Origin: Paramarasmius palmivorus
Taxonomy: Eukaryota; Basidiomycota; Agaricomycetes; Agaricales; Marasmiaceae
Assembly (NCBI GenBank): GCA_037176845.1
Contig: JAYKXP010000009.1
Coordinates: 62,001 to 126,000 of the forward strand
DNA length: 64,000 nucleotides
Direction of reading: 5' to 3'
Part shown: positions 1 through 10,400 of the stretch, piece after piece
Layout: each line of letters opens with the position of its first letter
How positions within the stretch are numbered: the stretch's first letter is position 1
Notes under the pieces: generated by a model
Databases searched by the model: none
What the model saw: only the letters and a program-made list of their open reading frames with translations
What the model was told of the DNA's origin: nothing
Made by a program: the position numbers and the translations under genes

Positions 1-1
1 T

Positions 2-922
2 GCGTCATCTGTCGATAACGTGGAGAAAATCCCACTGTTGCTGCCGTCAGAGCTCCCAGATGCAATCCGTTTACATCCAGCGCTGGAGAAGTGGGTGGAG
101 ATGGAGTCACAGTTTCGAAAGGCTCAACTTAGAACGTCCATGCGAGCAATACAAACGCATCTCTTCGTGAGGTCCGGTTTGAATATCGAACGGAGAACCC
201 AGTCTCGAGGGCAGAAGGATTCCACCAGGTCCAGGGATGGCATGGCGAGAAATGAGCTAGAGATCCAGGTTTTCCGAGCGAAATACCAAAGAGCCTGGGA
301 CGCTCTGCTTGCGATGATTGGAGAGGACAGTCTTCAGAAGGAAATGCCAGGGTACTTAGTCCTCCGCGAGCAGGACATACGCACACACGATGACATCGAC
401 AACCTCACTTACGTCTCGAACCGAGCCAGGAAAAACGCGGTGGAATCCCCACCGCTTTTAATACCGGGTGAATCTCGAAGGGTTATGTCATGGATTTGGA
501 CCGGTATCGATATTGAGGGTGATTCTGGAGCGATGAAGGAGGCTCTCCGGATCGAATGGAGTAAGGTTTGGGCCAGAAAACGGTGGTGGGACGAGGAGCT
601 AGCACTGGTGCTGGAGGAACAACGCAGATCCCTGGAATCCCTGGGATACGAGGCAGAGAGGTGGCAGAGGAGAGCAGATATACACGATGGTCCTGAGGGC
701 TACAGAGCCTATGTTGTGCGGCAGGCCTGTTTGAGGACGTCACTGGCGTCTCGATTCAAGACGATTTGGAGCACCCCAATCCGGAAGCGTTCTGCAAATC
801 ATAGACCGTATACCGGTGATACGGCTTTGGGGCAAGAGCAGGACCAGGATAATGAGGATAGCGAGGAGGAGCAGCAGCATGGAGATAATTGGGACGAGGA
901 AGCTGAGGAGGAGGAGATGTAG
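2..922 (+). CDS. KDZ (Kyakuja-Dileera-Zisupton) transposase, C-terminal part, 5'-truncated by the window edge
   Basis: The frame is open from the first bases to a TAG at 920-922, so the gene starts outside the window. About 306 residues are visible. Features typical of the C-terminal half of fungal KDZ transposases are seen: a region after the catalytic core with 'TRSRDG', then 'YQRAWDALLAM', the stretch 'MSWIWTG' followed by 'ALRIEWSKVWARKRWWDEE', and 'EEQRRSLESLGYEAERW'. It ends in a very acidic tail rich in Glu and Asp. These enzymes mobilise large DNA transposons common in Agaricomycetes. The catalytic residues lie upstream and cannot be checked. No intron or stop is seen in the visible part. 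The family assignment is by recognition of these motifs, not by search. Confidence 0.75.
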   Translation, partial: ASSVDNVEKIPLLLPSELPDAIRLHPALEKWVEMESQFRKAQLRTSMRAIQTHLFVRSGLNIERRTQSRGQKDSTRSRDGMARNELEIQVFRAKYQRAWDALLAMIGEDSLQKEMPGYLVLREQDIRTHDDIDNLTYVSNRARKNAVESPPLLIPGESRRVMSWIWTGIDIEGDSGAMKEALRIEWSKVWARKRWWDEELALVLEEQRRSLESLGYEAERWQRRADIHDGPEGYRAYVVRQACLRTSLASRFKTIWSTPIRKRSANHRPYTGDTALGQEQDQDNEDSEEEQQHGDNWDEEAEEEEM

Positions 923-1147
923 GTGAAACTTTGCAAAGTTCCAAGCGGAGACAAGAACGGAGGTTATCTTTCATATTTGGGATTTTTATTGATTTATTAT
1001 TGATTTATTTTTGCTATGTTATCTGTCCTTTACCTCTGGATAGGGTTATTCCTTATTTGGGTTAACAGATTTAAATTTATTTGATATTCTTTTGTAGCCA
1101 TGGGTAGACACGACTAACTTTGCAATGTATTGCTGAGACATCTCCGT
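923..1147. repeat. Junction between KDZ fragment and copia remnant, with repeated 12-bp palindrome
   Basis: AT-rich spacer between the KDZ stop codon and the gag stop codon. The perfect palindrome ACTTTGCAAAGT occurs at 928-939, just after the KDZ stop, and again at 1151-1162, across the end of gag. A one-mismatch copy lies at 1117-1128. No pol sequence of the copia element is present, so the retroelement has lost everything downstream of gag or the two elements are fused here. The mechanism is not visible from one copy. Confidence 0.5.
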
Positions 1148-2146
1148 TCAACTTTGCAAAGTACCAACAAGGTCGCCTGCGTTGATGATTTCAACTTCTT
1201 CAAACCAGCCGTCGTCGTTGATGGTGTAAGGGCCGATTCGAGCAGGAGTGGAAGAAGTAGGCAAGGCATTAGTGGTAGCAAGTGTCGCAACTTCAACCTG
1301 AGTTTCGTTGGACTTCTCGCCTTTGCCTTTCTTGCCGCGCTTGCGCTTTTTCTTCTTTTCCGAATCCCCCCCTTCAGCCGAGCCGCCGGCGGTAGGCTGA
1401 TCATCCTTCTTCTGGTTAGAATCAGGTGATTTACCCTTGCCATTGTCGTCGTTTTTCGGCTTCTTTTGGTTTGACCAATTGGGGTTCTGCGGTTTACGCT
1501 TAACTCCGCTGATACGACTAGCTAAACCCGATGCATTACCATGACGTCGTTGATATTCTTCTCTAATGATCCCGACGATGGCATCCAATTTAATGGTATC
1601 CAAGGTCTTGTTAGCAAGGATCGAAGCTGAAAGATTTTCCCAGGATTTTGGCAAAGCGGCAAGCAAAATCATGCATTTAACCGACTCTGACAACTTCAAA
1701 CCGAGATTATCTAGCTTATTAAAAAGAGATTGAAGAGACGTCATAGCAGGCGTGGGATCAACGTTATCAGACAACTGAAAATGAATAGCATCTTTAAAAT
1801 CGGTAAAGATGCCGGCAGGACCTGGTGTACTGAAATGCTCCTTTAGGATGTCATATGCTTCCGAAGCTTTCTTGCATTTAGAGACCAAGTAATGCATTGA
1901 AGTCGGGATGCGAAGAATAATGAGGCCGAGAGCCTGCATATTCATGTCGTCCCAATCATCAAGTTTATCTTGGTTTATGATAGCACCGTCTTTATCAGTG
2001 ATGTTGGCGGGCTTATCAGTGTAAAAGACTTTGTAAATCTTTGTGAATCGGGCATAGCCCGCAATGCAAGTGTCCCATTGGTCCCAGTTTTCGGAACTCA
2101 AAAAGGGAACGGAAGCAAGGAGACCGGAGGACTTATCAGAAGACAT
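1148..2146 (-). CDS. Ty1/copia-type retrotransposon Gag polyprotein
   Basis: A 332-residue ORF with a true ATG at 2144-2146 on the - strand. The N-terminal 200 residues match the copia-type Gag (UBN2/Retrotran_gag) pattern: 'LSSENWDQWDTCIAGYAR' near the start, then 'LIILRIPTSMHYLVSKCKKA' and 'LPKSWENLSASIL'. The C-terminal third is basic and low-complexity (Lys/Arg runs, residues about 215-280), which suits RNA binding. No CCHC zinc knuckle is seen. Gag forms the virus-like particle of the element. In copia elements Gag is normally fused to protease, integrase and reverse transcriptase; here the frame ends shortly after Gag and no pol follows, so the element cannot be autonomous. Its upstream LTR and primer binding site lie at 2870-3299. 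Confidence 0.8.
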   Translation of the reverse strand: MSSDKSSGLLASVPFLSSENWDQWDTCIAGYARFTKIYKVFYTDKPANITDKDGAIINQDKLDDWDDMNMQALGLIILRIPTSMHYLVSKCKKASEAYDILKEHFSTPGPAGIFTDFKDAIHFQLSDNVDPTPAMTSLQSLFNKLDNLGLKLSESVKCMILLAALPKSWENLSASILANKTLDTIKLDAIVGIIREEYQRRHGNASGLASRISGVKRKPQNPNWSNQKKPKNDDNGKGKSPDSNQKKDDQPTAGGSAEGGDSEKKKKRKRGKKGKGEKSNETQVEVATLATTNALPTSSTPARIGPYTINDDGWFEEVEIINAGDLVGTLQS

Positions 2147-2869
2147 TGTAGAATGGAGTAACTAATTCCGGTGGTTTACTATAACAAGCGAGTCAGTTAT
2201 CCTTTCTCAGCAAGTCATGGTTGCCACGTTCATTCCAGCAATGTGACCCGGTGTTAATAACCAGTAAAAGTGGTGTTATTCCCTTCTCCTACGGCTATCC
2301 GGTCCTCTTCCGCCCGGACTAGCTTTATTTGTACATAAAAGGACTATCTAATAAAAGAATGTCGCCGCGAGGTAATTAAGAAAGTGCTTCTGCAAAAGAC
2401 AGTGTCCGGGCGCTGATCAAGGGAGCCAGCGTGGCCAGAGTCTCAGAATGGCTAGCACAATAAAGTGCCCGTCATCCTGGCGTACTACACGTGAAAGGGA
2501 CTTAACCTTTCCGCGGGGGTCGTATTTCTACGGGGGACCCAAGGAGTGCCGACTTCTATCGCCTCATGGCTCACCGGGGTTACCGGGATATTGCCTGGAC
2601 AGGCTAAAACATGCCCTCTACACCCTTGCGGGCCGAACGGGGTCATGCCGAAGCGTGGCAGGAGTTCGGCGTAGGACTTACGGTAGTGCCTAGCCTTATC
2701 CTATGCTCCCATAGGCCTTACAATTACATACGTTAGCAGGGTTTAGGGCGCATATATATTTTAGCGCCCACAAACGGAAATAATCAAATTTACCATTGGT
2801 TACCAAACTACCAGAACCAACACCACCACTACCAGTCCAACGGGACGGTCATCACCGTGAACGAATCGC
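2147..2869 (-). other. Long leader between gag and LTR of the copia element
   Basis: About 720 bases separate the gag start from the primer binding site, long for a copia leader. No convincing coding frame is seen. A perfect 6-bp inverted repeat, GGGCGC at 2746-2751 and GCGCCC at 2764-2769, encloses a 12-base AT loop and could form a hairpin in the genomic RNA. The length may reflect a packaging region, an unrecognised intron or a nested insertion. Confidence 0.4.
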
Positions 2870-2882
2870 GGGGCCCATAACC
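2870..2882 (-). other. Copia primer binding site matching the initiator tRNA-Met anticodon arm
   Basis: Next to the LTR edge the - strand reads GGTTATGGGCCCC. This is complementary to the anticodon stem-loop of eukaryotic initiator tRNA-Met (GGGCCCATAACC). Drosophila copia and several fungal relatives prime from such an internal tRNA fragment rather than the tRNA 3' end. Position and sequence together fix the element orientation as minus. Confidence 0.65.
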
Positions 2883-3299
2883 TGTTGAAACAGGAACAGC
2901 GTAGCGAGTGAGGTGACGACCACTTACCAAGTGGAGAAGAGTTAACGAGGTAGAGAGCACAGAGAATAGACAGAAAGTCTTATTGTCCACAGAGCGTATC
3001 TACTACAGTTTATATACTGGAAATACAACTATGTACGCATAAAGTAAGACATAGAGTAAAGTAATGGTAAGATCGAATATACACGATTATACCACAAGTA
3101 AACAGCATGTTGTGGAGTTCAACATGCCCATATTGCATGTACTATACTACTGCTACCAATAGCGATTATACCTACGAGTGTTCTACATGAGTTGTACACT
3201 ACGGAGCAGCTATATTAATCAATCATTAATATCAGGATAGGAGATAAGTTACATCCTCGGAGTCTAGTGACTACTACGGGCGTTACTATAATCTCAACA
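2883..3299 (-). repeat. Copia long terminal repeat (5' LTR, minus orientation)
   Basis: The 417-bp segment is bounded by the short terminal inverted repeat TGTTGA...TCAACA. It lies directly beside the primer binding site and upstream of gag. On the - strand a TATA-like TATATAAAC lies at 3008-3016, as expected for U3. No second LTR copy is visible in the window, consistent with loss of the 3' part of the element. Confidence 0.6.
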
Positions 3300-3828
3300 G
3301 GGAGATGAGCCAGTGGAACAATATGAGAAGGTTCGGGATGTATCAACATCCCAGGTTGGAAAACTATGTTGACAAGTTCATCTGCAGCATCCTAGCCTCC
3401 TGGCTCTTCCATATGAACTGTAGAACCCCTGTGTAGGGTAGGGCCCAAGTAGGGCCCCTTGAACTCATCAACAAATCTGGTTCAAGTCTACTTCTAGATC
3501 ACCACTTGCTCCACACCAATCACAATTGATAGAATAGGAAGACATTCTGTAGGCCCACAGTTCACTCCACCTGGACCATCATCAATGATTCTGGATCATT
3601 CATAATAGAACAAAAATACCTATACATATGATATAAATAACTCAAACTGTGAGTTGTGATACTGCAATTGGTTAGTGGATAGCTCATCCAGATGAAATAT
3701 TGACAGTAACTTATTCCAGTGATGCTGCTATAGTGTCTCTAGTTGTGGCTAGTATTTGTTATTTTGCATGCAGCACACCTGTTAACTGTTCTTTTCTAAA
3801 TATTGTGCAGATTGGGTGTGGCATATCA
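3300..3828. other. Non-coding stretch left of 7TM copy A
   Basis: No ORF, RNA gene or repeat boundary could be supported here. From about 3500 the DNA becomes AT-rich and almost free of CpG; this continues through copy A. Confidence 0.4.
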
Positions 3829-3845
3829 CTTCATCTGTTGCAGTG
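3829..3845 (+). promoter_or_regulatory. Upstream box shared by 7TM copies A, B, E and F
   Basis: The sequence TTCATCTGTTGC lies about 135 bases upstream of the copy A ATG. Longer versions (ATCTGTTCATCTGTTGC, or its complement) occur 125-150 bases upstream of copies B, E and F. Conserved position in front of four paralogs suggests a cis-element. Common ancestry of the promoters is an alternative. Confidence 0.35.
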
Positions 3846-3930
3846 ATGACTGGACTGATGAACAATAACATCCTGATGCAGACTAAGCTTGCATCTAGGG
3901 TAGCAACATTGCTGTGGCAAAAAATGAGGC

Positions 3931-3937
3931 TATATAA
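3931..3937 (+). promoter_or_regulatory. TATA box of 7TM copy A
   Basis: TATATAA 34 bases upstream of the ATG. Copies B, E and F have TATAAAA-type boxes at nearly the same distance (about 35-42 bases). Confidence 0.5.
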
Positions 3938-3970
3938 CAGCACTTGGTAACTTTCCTTTTCACAACATTA

Positions 3971-5571
3971 ATGTCTTCCACAATTCCTGACAACTACTGT
4001 GCCTCCCTTTCTGTCAAGCAGACTATTATTGCATCTTCCTCTACTCTATTAGTAAGTGTCAAAATCAGAGACTCCACTGTTGACTAGCTAAAGTGGGGTT
4101 TATTTATCAGGCAATGTATTTTGTCTATGGTATGTTCCAATTAATATTTGATAGCCAATGGTATAAAGCTCTTTCTGTAGGCATCTATGTCCTGCTTTTT
4201 GGGACATACATCTATATGATGTGTAGTCACAATCAAACTAGTAGAAGGCTTAAGAAAGATCTCTACCTCATTCTCACAGTGGTTCTATTTGTGCTGTCAA
4301 CCACCTTTGTGGTCAACCTGACCCTTTATGTCAGCCATAGCTCCATTGTTCGCTTCAATGCTGTCAAGAACAAAGATTACAACCTATTTGAACAATACCA
4401 GAAGTTTGAAGACTTTGAAAGGAAGTTTGGCATGTAATACTTGTATATCTTCCCTTGTATTGCAGCAGTACTGATTTATTTTCTTGCATTAATCCAGCTT
4501 AACTGAGTCATATTTGTCTGTTTTTCTCAAGTAGGCCCTCTTTGAATTGCATATTCTATTGTCTGACACAAGTTATCAATTCTAGTATTATGGCAGAGTG
4601 GATGCTGGTTTGTGCTATTGGTTGTTATGTCTTACTGATGATCATTAATTTTTTGTCTGGATTTTAGATTCACCGGTGCCATCTCATGTGGGGTTCCAAC
4701 AAGTTAATAGCTGTTCCTCTGATTATAGTCTCAATTTTGATCAATGGTGTGGCCTTCTTTATAAACCTTTGCGCTTAGTTAATAGTAACATGGTCATACA
4801 AAGCTTGTGGCCTTGCTGCTTATTCTCTGGAATCATTTGGGTTAATTGGCCTTACTACCCCCAGTCTGGACACTACAACTCTGTTGATGGTTGAGAACAG
4901 CTTGGAAAATGCATATTCTATCACTAGCATGGTCAACAACATCATTATTACTTTGCTAACTGGTAAGTGTCTGAACATGATTGTTTTATCTGAAAGTTAA
5001 TAGCATCTTGCACATATAGCTGGGCGTACCTGGTGGATTCACCGACAAGTCTGTGCTCAAGGTATTTACACAAGTGATAAACTGGTTCAGTCTGTTTCCA
5101 GATTCATGTGAGGATGGTACACCTTTAGTATTAACACTTTCTGATCCAAGTTCTCAGACTTGAGTCTGGGATAATCTATCCAGTCATGATGACGGTAGAC
5201 TTGATCATTACAAACACTATATCATTTGAGACACTTCCTTTTGACCTATTTCCCTTGGTTGCCCTCAGTGCTGTAAGCAAGAAATTTAGTGCTTTTACCA
5301 GTTCTCAAATTCTCACTTAATTTATCAGGGAATTGCTCCAACTTTGATCATGGTGCGAGCAAAACTTGGCCAAAATGTTGAAAGCCTTCAGGAGGCAGTC
5401 TCCGACATTCACTTTACAAGCAGGCCAGCACAGCATGGGCTTGGAGAAATGAGCACCACTCAATCCCAGGCACAAGTTCTCTCTGTTGTCAGAAATTCCA
5501 GATGCTTTGAAGGTGGTGCAGAGCAAGCAGAAATTCAAAATGTGAAGGAGGCCCCAGCAGCAAGTGCATGA
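3971..5571 (+). CDS. 7TM receptor-like membrane protein, copy A (intact, ten exons)
   Basis: Exons: 3971-4051, 4111-4129, 4181-4433, 4498-4530, 4586-4607, 4668-4746, 4804-4962, 5020-5107, 5158-5272, 5329-5571. All introns have GT and AG ends, all phases join, and the product is 363 residues with no stop. Hydrophobic segments lie roughly at residues 14-46, 60-82, 120-138, 147-170, 195-217, 247-270 and 276-295. The hallmark 'IHRCHLMWGSNK' follows helix 3, and 'PTLIMVRAKLGQNVESLQEA' follows helix 7. This resembles a large, uncharacterised serpentine protein family of Agaricomycetes. It lacks features I associate with STE3 pheromone receptors. The ligand is unknown. Plasma-membrane location is inferred from the helices. 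The copy holds only about 8 CpG in 1.6 kb but keeps an open frame, so it may still be under selection. Confidence 0.75.
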
Positions 5572-6821
5572 AGCCATGACCAGACACAATATATTTTCGA
5601 TATCCCTTTTTTAGTAGTTGTGAATGTATTTATTATTATGACTGTTAATACTAGATGCATGGCCCAAGACTGCTGATCATACAGATGATTGTGTCCTGGA
5701 TATGAAGATTGAGCACCATCTGAGATCTCAGCATGTTCAAGAGAAGAATCTGACATGGCTGGCTTGAGGTTCAGGATAACTTCCAGCAGATCCTTAAAAA
5801 GGATGTCACATTGGATGGCTATCCCAACTATCTCAACACATTGAGGTTGTTGGGGAGTGGATACATGGAATAGAAAGAAGAAAGGTCTTTCCAACTAGGA
5901 TTGTATCATGTATGACTCTGAGACCATTGACAATCTCGATCAAACATCCCAAGCTACCTGAGCTGCAGAACCCTGTAAAGATGTGTAATCTGGTACACTC
6001 AACTGGGATACAGTTCACTGGCAACAGTGTCTTTGGAGCCAGTAAGAGGGCAAGAAGGATGAATGGTGTACATGATGAGGATTGGGTCAAGGTATGAAAC
6101 ACCATGTTGGGTGGATAACAGAACCATCTCAACAGGAATGCAACTCCACGTCCCAGCCCAACCCACAATGTATGTAGAGCCCCCAAAAGACGACTTATTG
6201 CCAACACATGGAGCATCAATGTGAATGGAAACAAGGTGAGAAGCCCGAGCTTAGAGCCCAAGCATAATATACAAGAGATGTTTGGAGGAGCTCAAGGGTC
6301 TGAAGGAGAACACTATAAGGGTGTGGGTGCAAGTGATGGCTGTGGAAGAAAGAGATACACTGAGTCTGTATGGGATGGAGGATGGTTGTATGGATAAGAA
6401 TGGTTTTGGGAAGTGTCAGTGATACCGTGACTTTTGGCTCAATGTTTGTGTAAAAGGATCTGAGGAGCACATATTCTGGGAAGGATGTTGTTGACGTGAA
6501 TGGTCTGCACATCATTAAAATGATGTGACAATATTCCCATGGCTGACCCAGCTTAATGCACACTGTACAGGACCTGTAGAACCCAGTGTAGGTTAATGAG
6601 GATGCAGGGGTTGTGGCGAAAGAAATGAGCAGCAGACTTGAATATGGGTTATTGTGCTGTGGATTGTGACGTGTTTTTTGAAGAGTTGAAGATCCAACAT
6701 GCAGAAGGGTATGATGAGGCTGGATATTCCTCAAGCCGTGCATGAGATCACGCTAACAAGTCTGGAAGCTTCTGAGTGGAAGCTAGAATGTACTAGGTGA
6801 GTGATTGTTGGTGATTGGAGC
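5572..6821. repeat. CpG-poor degenerate repeat module downstream of copy A
   Basis: Decayed sequence shared with the region downstream of copy B (about 18240-18540): an 'actaggattgtatgattctgag'-like stretch followed by a segment ending in 'GGACCCCAAAACGACGAGG'-like sequence. ORFs here are short and out of frame with one another. I see no functional gene. Confidence 0.4.
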
Positions 6822-6829
6822 TAGAGGAA

Positions 6830-7430
6830 CAGTGATGGACTTGACAGGGTCTGACCAGGGTCTTGACTGAGTCATGACCCTGTCTGACCTTTGACCCTCC
6901 AAAGGTCAAGGTCAAGCACTGCCTTGGCAGGTGACAAGCCGAACGGCCAGAAGGAAGTGCTGGGGCGCTTCTGTGACCATCTTGGAAGTTGGTGACCTCA
7001 CATTTCTTGAGGTTTGTTATTGTCCAGATTAGATTAGAGTAGACTCCTCATGCCTCAGTGCACAGGTAGTGCTACTGTCAACAATCCAGGTATCAATACT
7101 ATGTTTTTGATTTAAACATGACCGTTTTAACTTTGACCATGTTCCACAGACAATCAATGCTATGGTATACACAACATTTTCAATACTCTGCAATCAATTC
7201 ATTGTTTCTGGCCTTTAAAGTATTTTTTCCAGGCAGACTGACAGTGTAACTGAGGATATTGGTGCGTTGTCGTGCACAAGAACTTGACAGTGACTGCGCA
7301 GATCAAGGCTATACCATTTTTGGTATATGACCTTGACCTTTGACTTCTCGGTCAGACTGGGGTCTGACTAGGGTCAAGGGTCTGACCCGAGTCAAAGGTC
7401 AAGGCCCCACGCTGACCTTGTCCATCACTG
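6830..7430. mobile_element. hAT-like non-autonomous DNA transposon (601 bp)
   Basis: Terminal inverted repeats CAGTGATGGAC begin at 6830 and end at 7430. The element is flanked by a perfect 8-bp duplication TAGAGGAA (6822-6829 and 7431-7438). An 8-bp duplication and a CAG-starting terminus fit the hAT superfamily. Both subterminal regions carry many copies of GGTCA/TGACC words (for example AAGGTCAAGGTCA), which may be transposase binding sites. No transposase ORF is present. It lies inside the repeat module, where related copies read 'GAGCTAGAGGAA' without the insertion (for example near 19794-19804). Confidence 0.8.
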
Positions 7431-7438
7431 TAGAGGAA

Positions 7439-10400
7439 TGGGAAGAGCGAAGAGAAGCTACACCATGTGAGCGTAGTGAGCTCGAAAGAAGCGTACAAGG
7501 AACACCATATTGTGGGTAAATCTCTGCGCAATCTCGCTGCCTAACCATCGAGGATTGGGAGGAAGAAGGTATCGACTTGGGTGAGGGTGTTGAACAAGAT
7601 ACATGACATCGAGTGGTTGTATCCTAAGATCCTTGTCGTTCCATTAGGATTGTATGGCTTGTGCACGATTTCAACTGCACATTCCAATTCTGCTACATCA
7701 ATGATCACCTATACGACTGCCTTCCAAAACAAACTATCACCTAGACACACGGAAAGTTTCAATACACTTGGAACAGGTTGAGTGCTTAAGCTTGAAGCTC
7801 AAGCGTGATGTGTGAGAGGTGTGCAGAGGAGCAAGTGCGAGGGTAAGGAAGAGGTTCAGAAGAACCTCGATAAGGAGATACGCCCGGTCTGAGGACGGAG
7901 TGGAAGGATGAGGATGCAGGAGTTGCGTAGAAGGAGATGGGCAGCGGACTTGATCTTGGGGTATCGTGCTGCGGGCAGTAATGTCTCTTTGGAAGTCAAC
8001 GGCGTTCGGGGACCAAGAAGGGATGCCGATAGGCGATACGCCATATCGTGGATGAATACCACGCGTTGAGGTTGGTGATAACGGGATGGAATGCAGAAGG
8101 GTGTGCCGCGGAAGGTGTTGACGATGATGGACGTTCACCGATGACATGCACGCTATCAAGCAATGGCTTGAAATGGTGCTAATATACCTCATTACTCCAT
8201 GCCTCCGAGACCAATGTCAACGACAGCCATCCTACATCACCCACACGAACTACGGAACCCCCAAATCACGAGGTACCGGCCAGAAGCACGATGAGCCTCA
8301 ACCCACGAAGAACGCGTCGAACAGCTTAGCTCAAGCGCGGTATGTGAGAGGTACGTGGAGGAGCGCAAGGTTCTGAAGGGGAATGCAATAAGCGAGCGAG
8401 CGCGAGACTGTAGGTGTGAGGAAGGGACACAAGGAAGCCCAGCAAACTTCGATAACGAGTTACGCCGGATCTGAATACAAGATGAAGGAAGGTTGTGTTG
8501 GTGAGGATAGCCTGGGGTTTCGTGCTGCAAATGGTGATGTGTTTTTAGAAGAGTCGACGGTATTTGGGGGGCGAGATTGTGAAGGAGCTAGTCCAACACG
8601 CGTAAAAAGGACTGTAAGGCTCTGACAGCGCCTCTGTATGAGGATACCCAGAACCTCTTCTCCAAGCTTTCCGCGTTCCGCCAGCTTAGGGCCTTCGTCT
8701 TTCTGCCGCAGCGGAACCCGATTGCGCATCCCATCCCACACCACCCAGACGGTTCGCAGAACCTCAAAAGATGAGTTATCGCGCGCCCAGCCGTACAAGA
8801 AGTTTCAGCACACATGGAAATAAGCTGAGCACTCAGAGCTTGAAGCGTGAAGCTCAAGCTAGGTGTATAACAGGTGTGCGGAGGTTTGGGAGAACGCAAC
8901 AAGGGATGGGTGCGGGAGTGGCGGTGTACTTGGGGGTATGGGTGTGAGTGGTGGCCGCGGAAGAAAGGCCTGGGGATGGGATGTAGGGTTGCGTTGGCGA
9001 GGACGCGGACTTGGTTTGTGGTGTCGTGGATGATAAGGCAATGCCGTTCGGCGACTTGATGACGTCGCCGAGTCGTCTACCCCAAACAAGGACGCGATAA
9101 GTGCCTTGTGATCGTCTATGGGGGTCGAGAAATGGGTGAAAGGGTGATTGCGTTCTGGATGCGAGGAGCTGAGGCAGTGGTGTAGCGTCTATCGCGGTCG
9201 CTTCTGGGCATCGGTCTTGTGAAGGTTGTAGGGATCATCGAGGCTGGGATGTAGCGTCTTCCTGGCGAAGGATAAAGCGGGCGAGCTGCTGAGAAGGGCG
9301 TGGAGAGTTAGATGTCACTATCGAGATAGGTATGAATAGGTGTATACATACCTCGACCAAAGCGTGCACGTTTTCGATGGCCCAATGTTCTCTCTTTGGC
9401 CCCATAGCTGCTGCTGTCCTGTCCTACACATCCGAGTCTACGATGAACATTCTGGGCTTGTGAATAGTTGCAAGAGTTTTCGAGGACGGCATTGACATTG
9501 CGATACCCTAGTGCTTGTGATTAATTGATTCGTTGTTGCTTCGTCTTGCTCCTGAAATTAGCTAGGTGTGTGGAGGTCCAGGTTTTGAAGAACACGATAA
9601 GGTATGGGTGTGGATGTGGGTGCGAGAATATAGGCGTGAGTGGTGGCCGTGGAAGAAAGGGATACACCAAGTCTGAGGCCTGGAGATGGGATGGGTGAGG
9701 ATTGTGGTGTCGTGGATGGTGATAAGGCGATGTCGTGTCTTTGTGGAGCTGAACAAGCTGGCCCAGCATTCGCGTAAAAAGGATCGCTCATGCGAACTGC
9801 AGAACCTCCAGGAGACGAGCTGTCGCCCAGACACACGGAACGCCTACGCTTGAAGCTCAAGCGCAGTGTATGAGAAGTGTGCGGAGCAGCCCAAGGTTGT
9901 CAAGGAGAATAGGATAAGTGTGCGAGTGCGAGGGAAAGAAGAGTTTCAGATGAACCTCGACAAAGAGATACACAGGATCTGCGGATAGAGTAGAAGGGTG
10001 AGGATGCAGAACTTGCGGTGAAGAAGGTGAGCAGATTTGTACTTGGCATCAGAGTCGTTAATACGCGAAGGCTGAAAGCGGAAATCGCGTACGCGAGCCA
10101 GAAGAACGATATGCTGTGGTAGCGAGGATAGTGGGGCAAAGATACGTCGGGTCTGAAGACTGGAAGGTTGTTGGTAGGGGTTTCGTGCTACGGATGGTGA
10201 TGTTTTTAGTGGACAATATCTGGGGGTTGAAGGTGAGGAACGTGTCGGGATCGAAGGAGCCAACGTTCACGTAAAAGGGACCCGAAGAGCGCGCTGTATT
10301 GGGTCTATAGGGTGTTTGGGGACCAAAAAAAGTCTGGTTCTGGAGTCCAGCGACTTGATGACGTCGCCGAGTTGTCCGCCTCAACAAGGATACAATGAGT

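Noticed and set aside
2448..2693. Possible ORF in the copia leader
   Set aside because: No motif, no partner exon, and wrong strand for the element.
4093..4437. Single-exon ORFs inside the 7TM genes (for example 4093-4437, 16620-16841, 37662-37883)
   Set aside because: They are exon 3 read through its flanking introns; the spliced models explain them better.
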